Below, in pieces: positions 19,990-28,586 of a stretch of DNA of 64,000 nt (the stretch's first letter is position 1; each line of letters starts with the position of its first letter). The stretch comes from Acinetobacter pittii ATCC 19004 = CIP 70.29 (lineage in GTDB: Bacteria; Pseudomonadota; Gammaproteobacteria; Pseudomonadales; Moraxellaceae): the NCBI RefSeq assembly GCF_000369045.1, contig NZ_KB849786.1, forward strand, positions 284,514-348,513, written 5' to 3'. The position numbers were made by a program, and so were the translations under genes. The notes below the pieces were generated by a model that searched no databases, had not been told where the DNA came from, and saw only the letters and a list, made by a program, of their open reading frames with translations.

Positions 19990-21885
19990 TTGAGCGATTA
20001 CTTCAAGAATGCCGTATTGTGGCTAATAATACTTGGTGTTCTGATTTTAATTTTCAGTAATATCAGTGACCGCAATAAGCCTACTGCGATGAAATACTCA
20101 GATTTCGTTGCAGCGGTGAATGCTGGCCAAATTAAGCAAGTCACAATTGACGGTTTAAATATTAATGGTGAAAAAACTAACGGATCACAGTTTGAAACTG
20201 TTCGTCCGCAAGTTGAAGACACTGAGCTTATGCCGAGCTTAAATAAGCAAAATGTTGTTGTAGAGGGAACAGCTCCTCAACGTCAAGGCATTTTGATGCA
20301 ACTTCTCATTGCTAGTTTCCCTGTACTGTTAATCATTCTGTTATTCATGTTCTTTATGCGTAACATGGGTGGTGGTGCAGGCGGAAAAAATGGACCGATG
20401 AGTTTTGGTAAGTCGAAAGCAAAAATGCTTTCTGAAGATCAAATCAAAGTCAATTTTTCTGACGTCGCTGGTTGTGATGAAGCAAAACAAGAAGTTGTTG
20501 AAATTGTAGATTTCTTAAAAGATCCTGCAAAATTCAAACGTTTGGGCGCTACTATTCCTCGTGGCGTACTTATGGTTGGTCCTCCGGGTACTGGTAAAAC
20601 GTTATTAGCTAAAGCAATTGCTGGTGAAGCTAAAGTTCCTTTCTTCAGCATTTCAGGTTCTGACTTTGTCGAAATGTTCGTGGGTGTGGGTGCGTCCCGT
20701 GTCCGTGATATGTTCGAGCAAGCGAAGCGTCATGCGCCTTGTATTATCTTTATTGACGAGATTGATGCAGTAGGTCGTCATCGTGGTTCAGGTACAGGTG
20801 GTGGTCATGATGAACGTGAACAAACCTTGAACCAAATGCTTGTAGAAATGGATGGTTTTGAAGGTAACGAAGGTGTAATCGTAATTGCTGCGACGAACCG
20901 TGTTGATGTCTTGGATAAAGCATTATTACGTCCAGGTCGTTTTGACCGTCAAGTAATGGTGGGTTTACCTGACATTCGTGGTCGTGAGCAGATTCTGAAT
21001 GTACATTTGAAAAAATTACCTTCAGTTACGGGTGTGGATGTTAAAGTTCTATCTCGTGGTACTCCAGGTTTCTCTGGTGCACAGTTGGCAAACCTTGTTA
21101 ACGAAGCTGCATTATTTGCTGCACGCCGTAATAAGAACACTGTTGACATGCATGACTTTGAAGATGCAAAAGACAAAATCTACATGGGACCAGAGCGTAA
21201 ATCGATGGTTTTACGTGAAGAAGAACGTCGTGCAACTGCTTATCATGAAGCTGGTCATGCGATTGTTGCCGAGATTTTACCGGGCACAGATCCTGTTCAT
21301 AAAGTAACGATTATGCCGCGTGGTTGGGCTTTAGGTGTAACTTGGCAGTTACCTGAACAAGACCAAATTAGCCACTATAAAGACAAGATGCTAAACGAAA
21401 TTGCAATTTTGTTTGGTGGTCGTATTGCTGAAGAAGTATTTATCCAACAGCAATCTACTGGTGCTTCAAATGACTTTGAGCGAGCTACTAAAATGGCGCG
21501 TGCAATGGTTACGAAGTACGGTATGTCTGACAAAATGGGTGTAATGGTTTACGAAGATGAAAACCAAAATGGTTTCTTTGGTAATGTAGGAAGCCGTACG
21601 ATTTCTGAAGCAACTCAACAGTTAGTAGATGAAGAAGTACGTCGTATTCTTGATGAGCAATATAAAGTTGCACGTAATATCTTAGAAGGTAATAAAGATA
21701 TTGCACATGCGATGGTAAAAGCTTTAATGGAATGGGAAACTATTGATCGTGATCAAATCCGTGACATTATGGAAGGCCGTGAGCCACAACCGCCTAAAGT
21801 ATATGTTGCTGAAAATCCAGTGGCTGCATTTGAACCACCAAAAGATGGTCCATCTACACCGCCACCATTGCCAGCAATGAACTAA
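19990..21885 (+). CDS. ftsH: ATP-dependent zinc metalloprotease FtsH
   Basis: The product has 631 residues from the TTG at 19990. Two transmembrane helices (about 8-24 and 102-123) flank a periplasmic domain. The AAA+ module has Walker A GPPGTGKT at 197-204, Walker [13 protein letters not shown] and the arginine-finger region [11 protein letters not shown]. The M41 protease domain has [10 protein letters not shown] with zinc ligands. It degrades membrane proteins and short-lived regulators; in E. coli these include sigma-32 and LpxC. The TTG is preferred to one at 19951 because homologues begin MSDYFKN directly before the first membrane helix and GGGA lies 8 bases upstream. It ends at a strong terminator. 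Confidence 0.97.
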   Translation: MSDYFKNAVLWLIILGVLILIFSNISDRNKPTAMKYSDFVAAVNAGQIKQVTIDGLNINGEKTNGSQFETVRPQVEDTELMPSLNKQNVVVEGTAPQRQGILMQLLIASFPVLLIILLFMFFMRNMGGGAGGKNGPMSFGKSKAKMLSEDQIKVNFSDVAGCDEAKQEVVEIVDFLKDPAKFKRLGATIPRGVLMVGPPGTGKTLLAKAIAGEAKVPFFSISGSDFVEMFVGVGASRVRDMFEQAKRHAPCIIFIDEIDAVGRHRGSGTGGGHDEREQTLNQMLVEMDGFEGNEGVIVIAATNRVDVLDKALLRPGRFDRQVMVGLPDIRGREQILNVHLKKLPSVTGVDVKVLSRGTPGFSGAQLANLVNEAALFAARRNKNTVDMHDFEDAKDKIYMGPERKSMVLREEERRATAYHEAGHAIVAEILPGTDPVHKVTIMPRGWALGVTWQLPEQDQISHYKDKMLNEIAILFGGRIAEEVFIQQQSTGASNDFERATKMARAMVTKYGMSDKMGVMVYEDENQNGFFGNVGSRTISEATQQLVDEEVRRILDEQYKVARNILEGNKDIAHAMVKALMEWETIDRDQIRDIMEGREPQPPKVYVAENPVAAFEPPKDGPSTPPPLPAMN

Positions 21886-21897
21886 TAGTTAGTTAAT

Positions 21898-21927
21898 TAA
21901 AAAAGCCACAGTCATGTGGCTTTTTTT
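21898..21927 (+). terminator. Terminator after ftsH
   Basis: GCCACA-GTCA-TGTGGC (21905-21920) is followed by seven T and preceded by an A run. Confidence 0.9.
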
Positions 21928-22021
21928 ATGGGCTTGAGTTTGTTAAAAGCTAAAAACAAATCAACACCATATATAGATGATAATTGCTAAAATACAGCCT
22001 GATTTTAAACTGGAGCTTTTT

Positions 22022-22873
22022 ATGCAACTAATGCCTTTGCCTCAACAAATTTTACAGTGTGGACAGCTTCAGTTAGATCTATCACAGCCTCACGTTATGG
22101 GCATATTAAATGTCACACCAGATTCTTTTAGTGATGGTGGAAAGCATAATCAAGTAGATCAAGCGATTGCTTATGCGCTAGCCATGGTAGAGCAAGGCGC
22201 TACCATTATTGATATTGGTGGTGAGTCTACCCGTCCAGGAGCATCTGAAGTAAGCGTAGAAGAAGAAATACGAAGAGTTGTGCCCGTAGTTGAAGCTTTA
22301 GCTAAACATAATATTGTTCTATCAATTGATACAAGTCAGCCTGATGTTATTCGTGCAGCGAAAGAAGCAGGAGCACATATTTGGAATGATGTACGTGCGC
22401 TTACTCGTCCCAATGCTTTAAAAACGGCAGCAGATCTGGATATACCCGTAGTGATCATGCATATGCGTGGTGAGCCGACTACAATGAATCAGTTAGACCA
22501 ATATACGGACATAACCTTAGATGTTATAGCGGAGCTCCAGCAGCGCGTGAATGAAGCTTTAAATGCGGGCGTGAAAAAAAATAATATTATTATTGATCCT
22601 GGGTTTGGTTTTGCAAAAAATGCGCAGCAAAATTTAAGACTACTCAAAGAATTTTGGAAGCTTGGTGAAATGGGTTATCCGATTTTATCTGGCCTTTCTC
22701 GTAAACGTTTTATTGGTGAAGCATTAAAGGGTGCAACTGCAGATCAGCGTGCGGTAGGAAGCGTTACGGGGCATTTGCTTAGTATTCAGCAAGGAGCATG
22801 CATTGTTAGAGCGCATGATGTCAAAGCAATGACTGATGCAATTCTAGTTTGGAAGGCGATGATACAAGCTTAA
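22022..22873 (+). CDS. folP: Dihydropteroate synthase
   Basis: This 283-residue TIM-barrel enzyme has both family signatures, MGILNVTPDSFSDGG and IDIGGESTRPGA, plus DPGFGFAKN and GLSRKRFIG. It joins 6-hydroxymethyl-dihydropterin diphosphate with p-aminobenzoate and is the sulfonamide target. The ATG at 22022 has GGAG 6 bases upstream; the longer frame from 21977 adds a non-conserved leader. It follows ftsH but is separated from it by a terminator. glmM, which often follows folP, is absent here. Confidence 0.97.
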   Translation: MQLMPLPQQILQCGQLQLDLSQPHVMGILNVTPDSFSDGGKHNQVDQAIAYALAMVEQGATIIDIGGESTRPGASEVSVEEEIRRVVPVVEALAKHNIVLSIDTSQPDVIRAAKEAGAHIWNDVRALTRPNALKTAADLDIPVVIMHMRGEPTTMNQLDQYTDITLDVIAELQQRVNEALNAGVKKNNIIIDPGFGFAKNAQQNLRLLKEFWKLGEMGYPILSGLSRKRFIGEALKGATADQRAVGSVTGHLLSIQQGACIVRAHDVKAMTDAILVWKAMIQA

Positions 22874-23008
22874 CAAAGTAGGCTTTATAAAAGTCAGGTA
22901 GTAGCTCATTAATTTAATGAGCTAGATGATTGAGTCAGGGAAAAATATCGTTATTCTTTTTAAAATATGTTATAAGCGGCAAGTTTTTGCTGTTGTGTAA
23001 ACTTTTGT

Positions 23009-23323
23009 ATGTTCGAAGACTTACTTCTCCCGATGTTTGATGATGAATATTATCCAGATATTTTGGTCGCTGAACTAAAGCAGCTCATTGAACAATTTGC
23101 TAAAAAAGTTCAGAAGCCTGCCTTAGCTGAGCAGGATATCTATCGATATGCTCATCAAACTGTGATTGAAATTAATGAGATGAAACCTCAGTTCGAAGAT
23201 CTAGATTCTTCGTTAGATGATAGTGCTGCTGACTATATTGCTGAAGCAATGATGATGGTGGCACAGGAAGCTGGATATTTAGATCTAGAAATGGAAGAGC
23301 TGGTGATGAATCGAGAGTGGTGA
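23009..23323 (+). CDS. Small acidic protein, probable DUF5713 family
   Basis: This 104-residue, strongly acidic protein has no Cys and no signal peptide and appears all-helical. The start MFEDLLLPMFDDEYYPDILVAEL, then IYRYAHQTVIEINEMKPQFE and a C-terminal helix with AEAMMMVAQEAGY, resemble the DUF5713 family as I recall it; no function is known. The ribosome-binding site is weak. Its stop directly abuts the stop of the convergent gene with no terminator between. Confidence 0.6.
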   Translation: MFEDLLLPMFDDEYYPDILVAELKQLIEQFAKKVQKPALAEQDIYRYAHQTVIEINEMKPQFEDLDSSLDDSAADYIAEAMMMVAQEAGYLDLEMEELVMNREW

Positions 23324-23674
23324 TTACTCTCGATTTTCAATATCTTCAAATACATCTAACAAGTGGCAAGATGCCTTTAAATGTATTTCGTCTATTTCTT
23401 TAACTTTTAAAACTAAAACACCATTCTCTTGATAATCTGCGTCCGCTAACAAACTGACCCAATAAGTTTCTCGTTTTTGTTCCAGCGTTTTAAATTTATC
23501 TATTATCTGTTCGGGTGCTTTAACTAAATAATCATCTTTAGTAATAGAGCAACGTGAAAAATACCAATGGTTATCTTTGAAAGAAAGGGTACCAGAGAAA
23601 AGATCTGTGGCGTAAACCTTTGTTATAAAAAGGGTAGTGTAAACGAGTAATAATATTCTTATCATAAAATTCAT
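23324..23674 (-). CDS. Small exported protein of unknown function
   Basis: This product has about 116 residues from the ATG at 23674 (MNFMIRILLLVY), giving a signal peptide ending near YAT-D. The mature domain is about 95 residues with FSGTLSFKDNHWYFSRC, YWVSLLADADY and a second Cys near the end; one disulfide is possible. I recognise no family. The frame extends upstream to 23731, into the tRNA terminator region, which is unlikely to be translated. No clear ribosome-binding site or terminator is visible. Confidence 0.55.
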   Translation of the reverse strand: MNFMIRILLLVYTTLFITKVYATDLFSGTLSFKDNHWYFSRCSITKDDYLVKAPEQIIDKFKTLEQKRETYWVSLLADADYQENGVLVLKVKEIDEIHLKASCHLLDVFEDIENRE

Positions 23675-23686
23675 TTTGATTAGGCA

Positions 23687-23708
23687 TAAAAAAACCAGCA
23701 TACGCTGG
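23687..23708 (-). terminator. Terminator of tRNA-Leu copy 1
   Basis: Read leftward, CCAGC-GTAT-GCTGG is followed by a run of T. It begins 34 bases after the tRNA 3' end. Confidence 0.8.
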
Positions 23709-23741
23709 ATTCTTTGTAGCGCCAAATTCAATATTTGAAAA

Positions 23742-23827
23742 TGGTGCCCGGGGCCGGACTCGAACCGGCACGCTTTGTGGGCGGGGGATTTTAAATCCCC
23801 TGTGTCTACCTATTTCACCACCCGGGC
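23742..23827 (-). tRNA. tRNA-Leu (TAA), copy 1
   Basis: This 86-base gene encodes its CCA end. Acceptor GCCCGGG pairs with CCCGGGC. The anticodon loop TTTAAAA sits in a GGGGA/TCCCC stem, giving anticodon TAA. There is a long class II variable arm (CGCCCACAAAGCG), and the T arm is GCCGGTTCGAGTCCGGC. It is identical to the second copy at 25930-26015. Confidence 0.97.
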
Positions 23828-23836
23828 ATGTGCGCA

Positions 23837-23865
23837 ATAATAGAGGACAAGTGCGCGATTGGCAA
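23837..23865 (-). promoter_or_regulatory. Promoter of tRNA-Leu copy 1
   Basis: On the minus strand TTGCCA, a 17-base spacer and TATTAT are followed by a GC-rich discriminator (TGCGCAC) just before the tRNA, the type of promoter often under stringent control. Confidence 0.7.
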
Positions 23866-24023
23866 GAGAAAATCAGAGAGTTTGCTTTATTTTCAATCAG
23901 TTCTTGTTGGTATTTATATAAATTAACCAATTTGTGTCATGATTTGTTCATTAAACTGAGATCAGTTGTTCATCTTATCTACCTAAATTTAAGACACTCA
24001 TTGCTTAAAACTTAGGTAATTTT

Positions 24024-25826
24024 ATGTCAGAGAAAATTTCACGCCGAGAATTAATTCAAAAAAGTCTGTTCGGTTTTGGGGCGCTATCTTTGCCTGTAGC
24101 TTTTACGGGGTGTAATGATGGTTCCGATGAGGAGGGTTCAGAAACACAAGCAGATTTTTTACATGGAGTTGCGAGCGGCGACCCATTGCAAGATAAAGTA
24201 ATTTTATGGACGCGGTTAACACCAGTAGACCTTAATGCGCGTCTTAGAGTTACTTGGGAAATTGCTACCGATGATCAGTTCAAGCAGAATTTAAAGACTG
24301 GTACTGTTCAAACGACTAAAACTGACGATTTTACCGTGAAGGTGGATGCAACAGATCTACAAGCGGGTACAACTTATTATTATCGCTTTCGATTTGGTAG
24401 CAAAGTCTCGCCAGTAGGGCAAACAAAAACATTACCTGTAACTACCAATAAGGTCAGCTTCGCAGTATGTTCTTGTTCTAATTATCCTGCGGGTTATTTT
24501 TACGTTTATCGTGAAATGGCAAAACAGAATGTGGATGTAGTCATTCATTTGGGCGATTATATTTATGAATATGGGGCTGATGGCTATGCGACAGAAGATG
24601 CTGCAAAGCTGGGCCGTACTTTACCGTCCGATAATAATAAAGAAATTATTAAATTAGATGATTATCGCAAACGTTATGCGCTCTATCGTCAGGATAAAGA
24701 CTTGCAGGCGGTTCATCAGCGTCATCCTTTTATTGTAATTTGGGATGACCATGAGTTAGCAAATGATACTTGGCGTGAAGGGGCTGAGAATCATACGGAA
24801 GAAACTCCAAAAGCAAAGAATGAAGGTAAGTTTTTAGAAAGAAAGCTAGCGGCTTTACAAGCTTATTTTGAATGGATGCCTATCCGTCCTATCGATGATC
24901 AGCATACTAAGATTTATCGCCGGTTTGATTTTGGGGGGCTTGTCAATTTAATGATGTTAGATACTCGCATTATTGCCCGTGATGAGCAGTTGGATTATGG
25001 CAAGTATATAACAGCAAATGGTTTGGATATTGCAAAATTCCAAGCAGATTTGACTAATCCAATGCGGACCTTAATGGGTGAAACTCAGCGTGAGTGGTTA
25101 TTAGGTAGTAAAGAGAAAAATATAGTAGGTGTCTTACAAAGTTCAACTGCAACATGGAATGTTGTGGGACAGCAAGTCTTAATGAGTAAAATGTGGATTC
25201 CTGCTGAGTTGTTGGCATCGCTGGGGCAAATTACTTCAGGCGGAACATCGCCAGATACGTTAGCTAAAATGAATGCGCAAATTACAGAATTAGTCACATT
25301 AAAATTACGATTAGAGCAGGGTGATCCAACTTTAACTGTTCAAGAAAAAGCTCGAGTCACAACTTTAGTTCCATATAACCTTGATGCTTGGGATGGTTAC
25401 TATGCTGAGCGAGAGTTCTTTTACACTAAATTGGCAGAGTTTAATAAGAAAATTATTGTTTTGGCAGGCGATACCCATAATGCGTGGACATCTTACTTAT
25501 ATAGCCAAAAGGGTGAATATGTCGGGGTTGAACTGGCGACAAGTTCGGTTTCTTCACCGGGTCTTGAAAAATATTTAAGTATTCCGCTAGCTCAGTTGCA
25601 GCAATTTGAATTTGCCTTTACGACGCTTATCGATGAATTGGCATATTGTAATTTAAATCAGCGGGGTTATTTGATGGTTACACTAGATGATAAGCAGGTG
25701 CTGTCGGATTGGATTTTTGTAGATTCAATTAAAAATGCAGAATATAAAGTAGATTCTAGTCGAGGTTATCAATTGGTGTTGGATGCGAATTTAACACCTG
25801 AAAAAGATAAGCAAAAAACTGCTTAA
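24024..25826 (+). CDS. Tat-exported PhoD-like alkaline phosphatase/phosphodiesterase
   Basis: This 600-residue protein has a twin-arginine signal (SRRELIQK at 6-13) running to AFTGC, whose Cys30 could be lipidated, so it may be a Tat lipoprotein. An N-terminal PhoD domain (HGVASGDPLQDKVILWTRLTP) is followed by the metallophosphatase core: CSCSNYPAGYF, HLGDYIYEYG, WDDHELANDTW, MMLDTR and LAGDTHNAWTS. The family cleaves phosphomono- or diesters with Ca/Fe in the periplasm and is often phosphate-regulated, but no Pho box was identified upstream. The gene lies between two identical tRNA-Leu genes and faces them. Confidence 0.9.
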   Translation: MSEKISRRELIQKSLFGFGALSLPVAFTGCNDGSDEEGSETQADFLHGVASGDPLQDKVILWTRLTPVDLNARLRVTWEIATDDQFKQNLKTGTVQTTKTDDFTVKVDATDLQAGTTYYYRFRFGSKVSPVGQTKTLPVTTNKVSFAVCSCSNYPAGYFYVYREMAKQNVDVVIHLGDYIYEYGADGYATEDAAKLGRTLPSDNNKEIIKLDDYRKRYALYRQDKDLQAVHQRHPFIVIWDDHELANDTWREGAENHTEETPKAKNEGKFLERKLAALQAYFEWMPIRPIDDQHTKIYRRFDFGGLVNLMMLDTRIIARDEQLDYGKYITANGLDIAKFQADLTNPMRTLMGETQREWLLGSKEKNIVGVLQSSTATWNVVGQQVLMSKMWIPAELLASLGQITSGGTSPDTLAKMNAQITELVTLKLRLEQGDPTLTVQEKARVTTLVPYNLDAWDGYYAEREFFYTKLAEFNKKIIVLAGDTHNAWTSYLYSQKGEYVGVELATSSVSSPGLEKYLSIPLAQLQQFEFAFTTLIDELAYCNLNQRGYLMVTLDDKQVLSDWIFVDSIKNAEYKVDSSRGYQLVLDANLTPEKDKQKTA

Positions 25827-25874
25827 ATATATGGGGCGAGAAAGGGATGCTAATAAGTATCCTTTTTTTAGACA

Positions 25875-25896
25875 TAAAAAAACCAGCTTTCGCTGG
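25875..25896 (-). terminator. Terminator of the tRNA-Cys/tRNA-Leu unit
   Basis: Read leftward, CCAGC-GAAA-GCTGG is followed by an eight-base T run. It is nearly identical to the terminator of tRNA-Leu copy 1. Confidence 0.8.
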
Positions 25897-25929
25897 ATTC
25901 TTTACGACACCAATTTCTGTACTAGAAAA

Positions 25930-26015
25930 TGGTGCCCGGGGCCGGACTCGAACCGGCACGCTTTGTGGGCGGGGGATTTTAAATCCCCTGTGTCTACCTA
26001 TTTCACCACCCGGGC
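25930..26015 (-). tRNA. tRNA-Leu (TAA), copy 2
   Basis: This is identical over all 86 bases to the copy at 23742-23827, including the encoded CCA. It lies 11 bases after tRNA-Cys on the same strand, matching the cysT-leuZ part of the E. coli glyW-cysT-leuZ operon. Confidence 0.97.
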
Positions 26016-26026
26016 TTTACCAAATT

Positions 26027-26100
26027 TGGAGGCGGAGGTCGGAATCGAACCGGCGTCCACGGAGTTGCAGTCCGCTGCATGACCACTCTGCCACCCCGCC
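26027..26100 (-). tRNA. tRNA-Cys (GCA)
   Basis: This 74-base cloverleaf encodes its CCA end. Acceptor GGCGGGG pairs with CCTCCGCC-type bases, the anticodon loop CTGCAAC gives GCA, and the T arm is GCCGGTTCGATTCCGAC. It is the first gene of a two-tRNA transcript. Confidence 0.96.
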
Positions 26101-26117
26101 TACATTTGGTGATGCAC

Positions 26118-26145
26118 ATATTAGCAACCTTTACAAAAAAAACAA
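26118..26145 (-). promoter_or_regulatory. Promoter of tRNA-Cys/tRNA-Leu
   Basis: On the minus strand TTGTTT, a 16-base spacer and TAATAT end 17 bases before tRNA-Cys. Confidence 0.5.
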
Positions 26146-26252
26146 TACTGTTTTGAGATAAGATGAACATAAAAGCAACATCTAGAATAAATTTGTCCAA
26201 ATAATCATGTATTATTGGCACATTAAATTCATGTCTACCTTGGAGATGTGCT

Positions 26253-27101
26253 GTGGCATTGGTTTTAGACGGTCGCGCATTAGCAAAGCAAATTGAAGAA
26301 AATTTGTCAGTACGTGTTGAAGCTTTAAAAGCTAAAACAGGTCGTACCCCAATTTTGGCGACTATTTTAGTTGGGGATGATGGTGCATCTGCAACTTATG
26401 TACGCATGAAAGGAAATGCTTGCCGTCGAGTAGGCATGGACTCTTTAAAAATTGAATTGCCACAAGAAACGACAACAGAACAATTATTAGCTGAAATTGA
26501 AAAACTTAATGCTAACCCAGATGTACACGGCATTCTTTTACAACATCCAGTTCCAGAGCAAATTGATGAGCGTGCATGTTTCGATGCAATCTCATTAGCT
26601 AAAGATGTTGATGGTGTAACTTGTCTTGGTTTTGGCCGTATGGCTATGGGTGAAGCTGCATATGGTTCAGCGACTCCTGCAGGCATCATGACCATTTTAA
26701 AAGAAAACAATATCGAAATTGCTGGTAAACATGCGGTTGTAGTCGGTCGTTCAGCAATTTTAGGTAAACCAATGGCAATGATGCTTTTGCAAGCGAATGC
26801 AACAGTAACGATTTGCCATTCACGCACACAAAACTTACCTGAGCTTGTGAAACAAGCCGATATTATTGTCGGTGCAGTTGGTAAAGCTGAACTTATCCAA
26901 AAAGATTGGATTAAACAAGGTGCAGTGGTTGTAGATGCTGGTTTCCATCCTCGTGATGGCGGTGGTGTAGGTGATATTCAACTACAAGGTATTGAAGAAA
27001 TTGCTTCTGCTTACACACCAGTACCGGGTGGTGTTGGTCCAATGACTATTACAACTTTGATTCGTCAAACTGTAGAAGCTGCTGAAAAAGCTTTAGGTTA
27101 A
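26253..27101 (+). CDS. folD: Bifunctional methylenetetrahydrofolate dehydrogenase/cyclohydrolase
   Basis: This 282-residue protein contains [22 protein letters not shown] with the catalytic Lys and Tyr, [22 protein letters not shown] (ATPAGIM), [16 protein letters not shown] for NADP binding and [12 protein letters not shown]. It interconverts 5,10-methylene-, methenyl- and 10-formyl-tetrahydrofolate. The start is GTG at 26253 with GGAG 7 bases upstream. It is monocistronic and followed by a repeat-rich spacer. Confidence 0.98.
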   Translation: MALVLDGRALAKQIEENLSVRVEALKAKTGRTPILATILVGDDGASATYVRMKGNACRRVGMDSLKIELPQETTTEQLLAEIEKLNANPDVHGILLQHPVPEQIDERACFDAISLAKDVDGVTCLGFGRMAMGEAAYGSATPAGIMTILKENNIEIAGKHAVVVGRSAILGKPMAMMLLQANATVTICHSRTQNLPELVKQADIIVGAVGKAELIQKDWIKQGAVVVDAGFHPRDGGGVGDIQLQGIEEIASAYTPVPGGVGPMTITTLIRQTVEAAEKALG

Positions 27102-27136
27102 TTTAATTAACGCTAGGCTGTTATTTGATACGCGTA

Positions 27137-27272
27137 ACCGTCATCCGCAATTGTTTGAGGCAGAAATACGTTAAAAATTTAATGTTTCTGCGATGCTTTC
27201 GATTCTAGAGAGTATCTGCCGAGTTTTGCGGATGACAATGGTTTTGCCTACTTTTCCCGAAAGAAAAGTAGG
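27137..27272. repeat. Intergenic palindromic element of nested inverted repeats
   Basis: GTCATCCGCAA (27140-27150) and TTGCGGATGAC (27226-27236) are perfect inverted arms about 75 bases apart. Between them GCAGAAA (27160-27166) pairs with TTTCTGC (27185-27191). Just after comes a perfect hairpin, CCTACTTTTC-CCGAAA-GAAAAGTAGG (27247-27272). There is no coding frame. It resembles a dispersed REP-like or MITE-remnant element; copy number cannot be judged from one copy. Confidence 0.6.
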
Positions 27273-27357
27273 TCCAACCGAAGGTTATTCTAAAAATTCA
27301 AATCATAATGGAATGACTCTGTTATGCTTGTTATAAAAATGAATTAAAAGAAATCTG

Positions 27358-28026
27358 ATGAGCTGCACTTTTCAACTGTCTAAAGCCCCTGAACATTTAC
27401 TTCAAGCCTTACATGAAGTTATTCCCAATTGTGAGTTGATGGTACAACAATTACCAGAAACGCCTATTTCTTTATGGTTGATTCCACCAGTTTTTCCAAC
27501 TGATCGCTTAGATGATGAAGTTATTCGTCGTATTTGGAATGATACGCCGTATTGGATTTTCTGTTGGGCATCTGGTTTAGCAATGGCACAGTGGTTACTT
27601 GCAGAGCCGGACCATGTTAAAGATAAAGTTGTTTTGGATTTCGGGGCTGGTTCGGGTGTAGTTGCAATTGCTGCAAAAATGGCAGGAGCGAAACGAGTCA
27701 TCTGCTGTGATATCGATCAAGTTAGTTTGAATGCTTGCCGTGAAAACGCTTTACTTAATAATGTTGAGCTAGAATATTTAGATGATTTATATAAGGCTGA
27801 GCAAGTTGATGTTTTATTGGCAGCTGATGTTTTATACGATCAATGTAACCGCTTTTTCTTAGATGAATTTTTAAAGTTTGCGCCAGAAGTCTGTGTGGCT
27901 GATAGCCGTGTTAAAAACTTTAGTCATCCCAAATATGAAAAAATTGAAGAAAGAAGTGCTTCTACATGGCCAGATCTAGATGAAGCTAAAGAGTTTAGAA
28001 ATGTAAGTTTTTATAAGACGCTGTAA
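27358..28026 (+). CDS. Class I SAM-dependent methyltransferase (PrmA/ETFB-KMT-like)
   Basis: This 222-residue protein contains the SAM-binding motif VVLDFGAGSGVVAIAAKMAGA, motif II CCDIDQVSLNACRENALLNN, and VDVLLAADVLYDQC near residues 150-163. The N-terminal WLIPPVFPTD and IWNDTPYWIFCWASGLAMAQWLL match the protein-lysine methyltransferase group close to ETFB-KMT and PrmA. The acceptor is probably a protein Lys, by family only. The last codons form the left arm of its own terminator. Confidence 0.85.
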   Translation: MSCTFQLSKAPEHLLQALHEVIPNCELMVQQLPETPISLWLIPPVFPTDRLDDEVIRRIWNDTPYWIFCWASGLAMAQWLLAEPDHVKDKVVLDFGAGSGVVAIAAKMAGAKRVICCDIDQVSLNACRENALLNNVELEYLDDLYKAEQVDVLLAADVLYDQCNRFFLDEFLKFAPEVCVADSRVKNFSHPKYEKIEERSASTWPDLDEAKEFRNVSFYKTL

Positions 28027-28049
28027 AAGAACAGCGTCTTTTTTTTTTA
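28015..28049 (+). terminator. Terminator overlapping the methyltransferase stop
   Basis: AAGACGCTGT (28015-28024) pairs with ACAGCGTCTT (28031-28040), followed by T9. The stop codon lies in the loop side, and the T run touches the end of the convergent lipoprotein gene. Confidence 0.85.
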
Positions 28050-28469
28050 TGAACAAGTATAACGAACAACTTTTAGTGTGCTTGGACGTGCTTCAAGCGC
28101 TTGGCGAGTCGCATAGTCTTCACCATTATTTAAGCTAGGTGTATTTGATAAGCCAAAAGAAGCACGAGTTTCGCCGAGTTGAATTCCATAATGCTCATCT
28201 TTCGCTGGATTAGGAATTTCATTGATACTCAAAATTGATAATTTATAAACTTTCTGAGCACCTAGCACATTCTGACAAGCGCGTTGTAATTTACGTTCAT
28301 CGAGTTGCTGGTTATTACGACCCGCTAAAGTGTAAGCTAAAGTCGCCGAAGTTTTTGTTTGGTTTTCAATCTGGTATCCAGTTGAACCATTATATTGTCG
28401 AGGGGTAGTCTGACAAGCAGTTAAAACAAACATACTACTTAATGCCAAGCATAAAATACTTCTATTCAT
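28047..28469 (-). CDS. Small lipoprotein of unknown function
   Basis: This 140-residue protein has a signal peptide and a clear lipobox, LTAC with Cys19. The mature part contains YQIENQTKTSATLAYTL and two further Cys (RACQNVLG and the penultimate residue, YTCS), which could form a disulfide. I recognise no domain. AAGGA lies 9 bases before the ATG. Confidence 0.75.
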   Translation of the reverse strand: MNRSILCLALSSMFVLTACQTTPRQYNGSTGYQIENQTKTSATLAYTLAGRNNQQLDERKLQRACQNVLGAQKVYKLSILSINEIPNPAKDEHYGIQLGETRASFGLSNTPSLNNGEDYATRQALEARPSTLKVVRYTCS

Positions 28470-28586
28470 CAGTATCGTCCTTATTTTCTTATAGCTAGTA
28501 TCTCATAAAATACAAAGGTTGTTGGGGCTTAATCTCATGATTTGAGCTAACATCGGCGAACGATATTAGCCCTTATTAGTAAAGTA

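Noticed and set aside
23742..26015. Integrated prophage or island bounded by tRNA-Leu att sites
   Set aside because: No integrase or phage gene lies between the tRNA copies; the repeats include the whole tRNA and its terminator, which fits gene duplication better.
25831..26161. Two overlapping plus-strand frames of 83 and 104 codons
   Set aside because: They run across tRNA-Leu and tRNA-Cys genes on the other strand and are by-products of the structured tRNA sequence.
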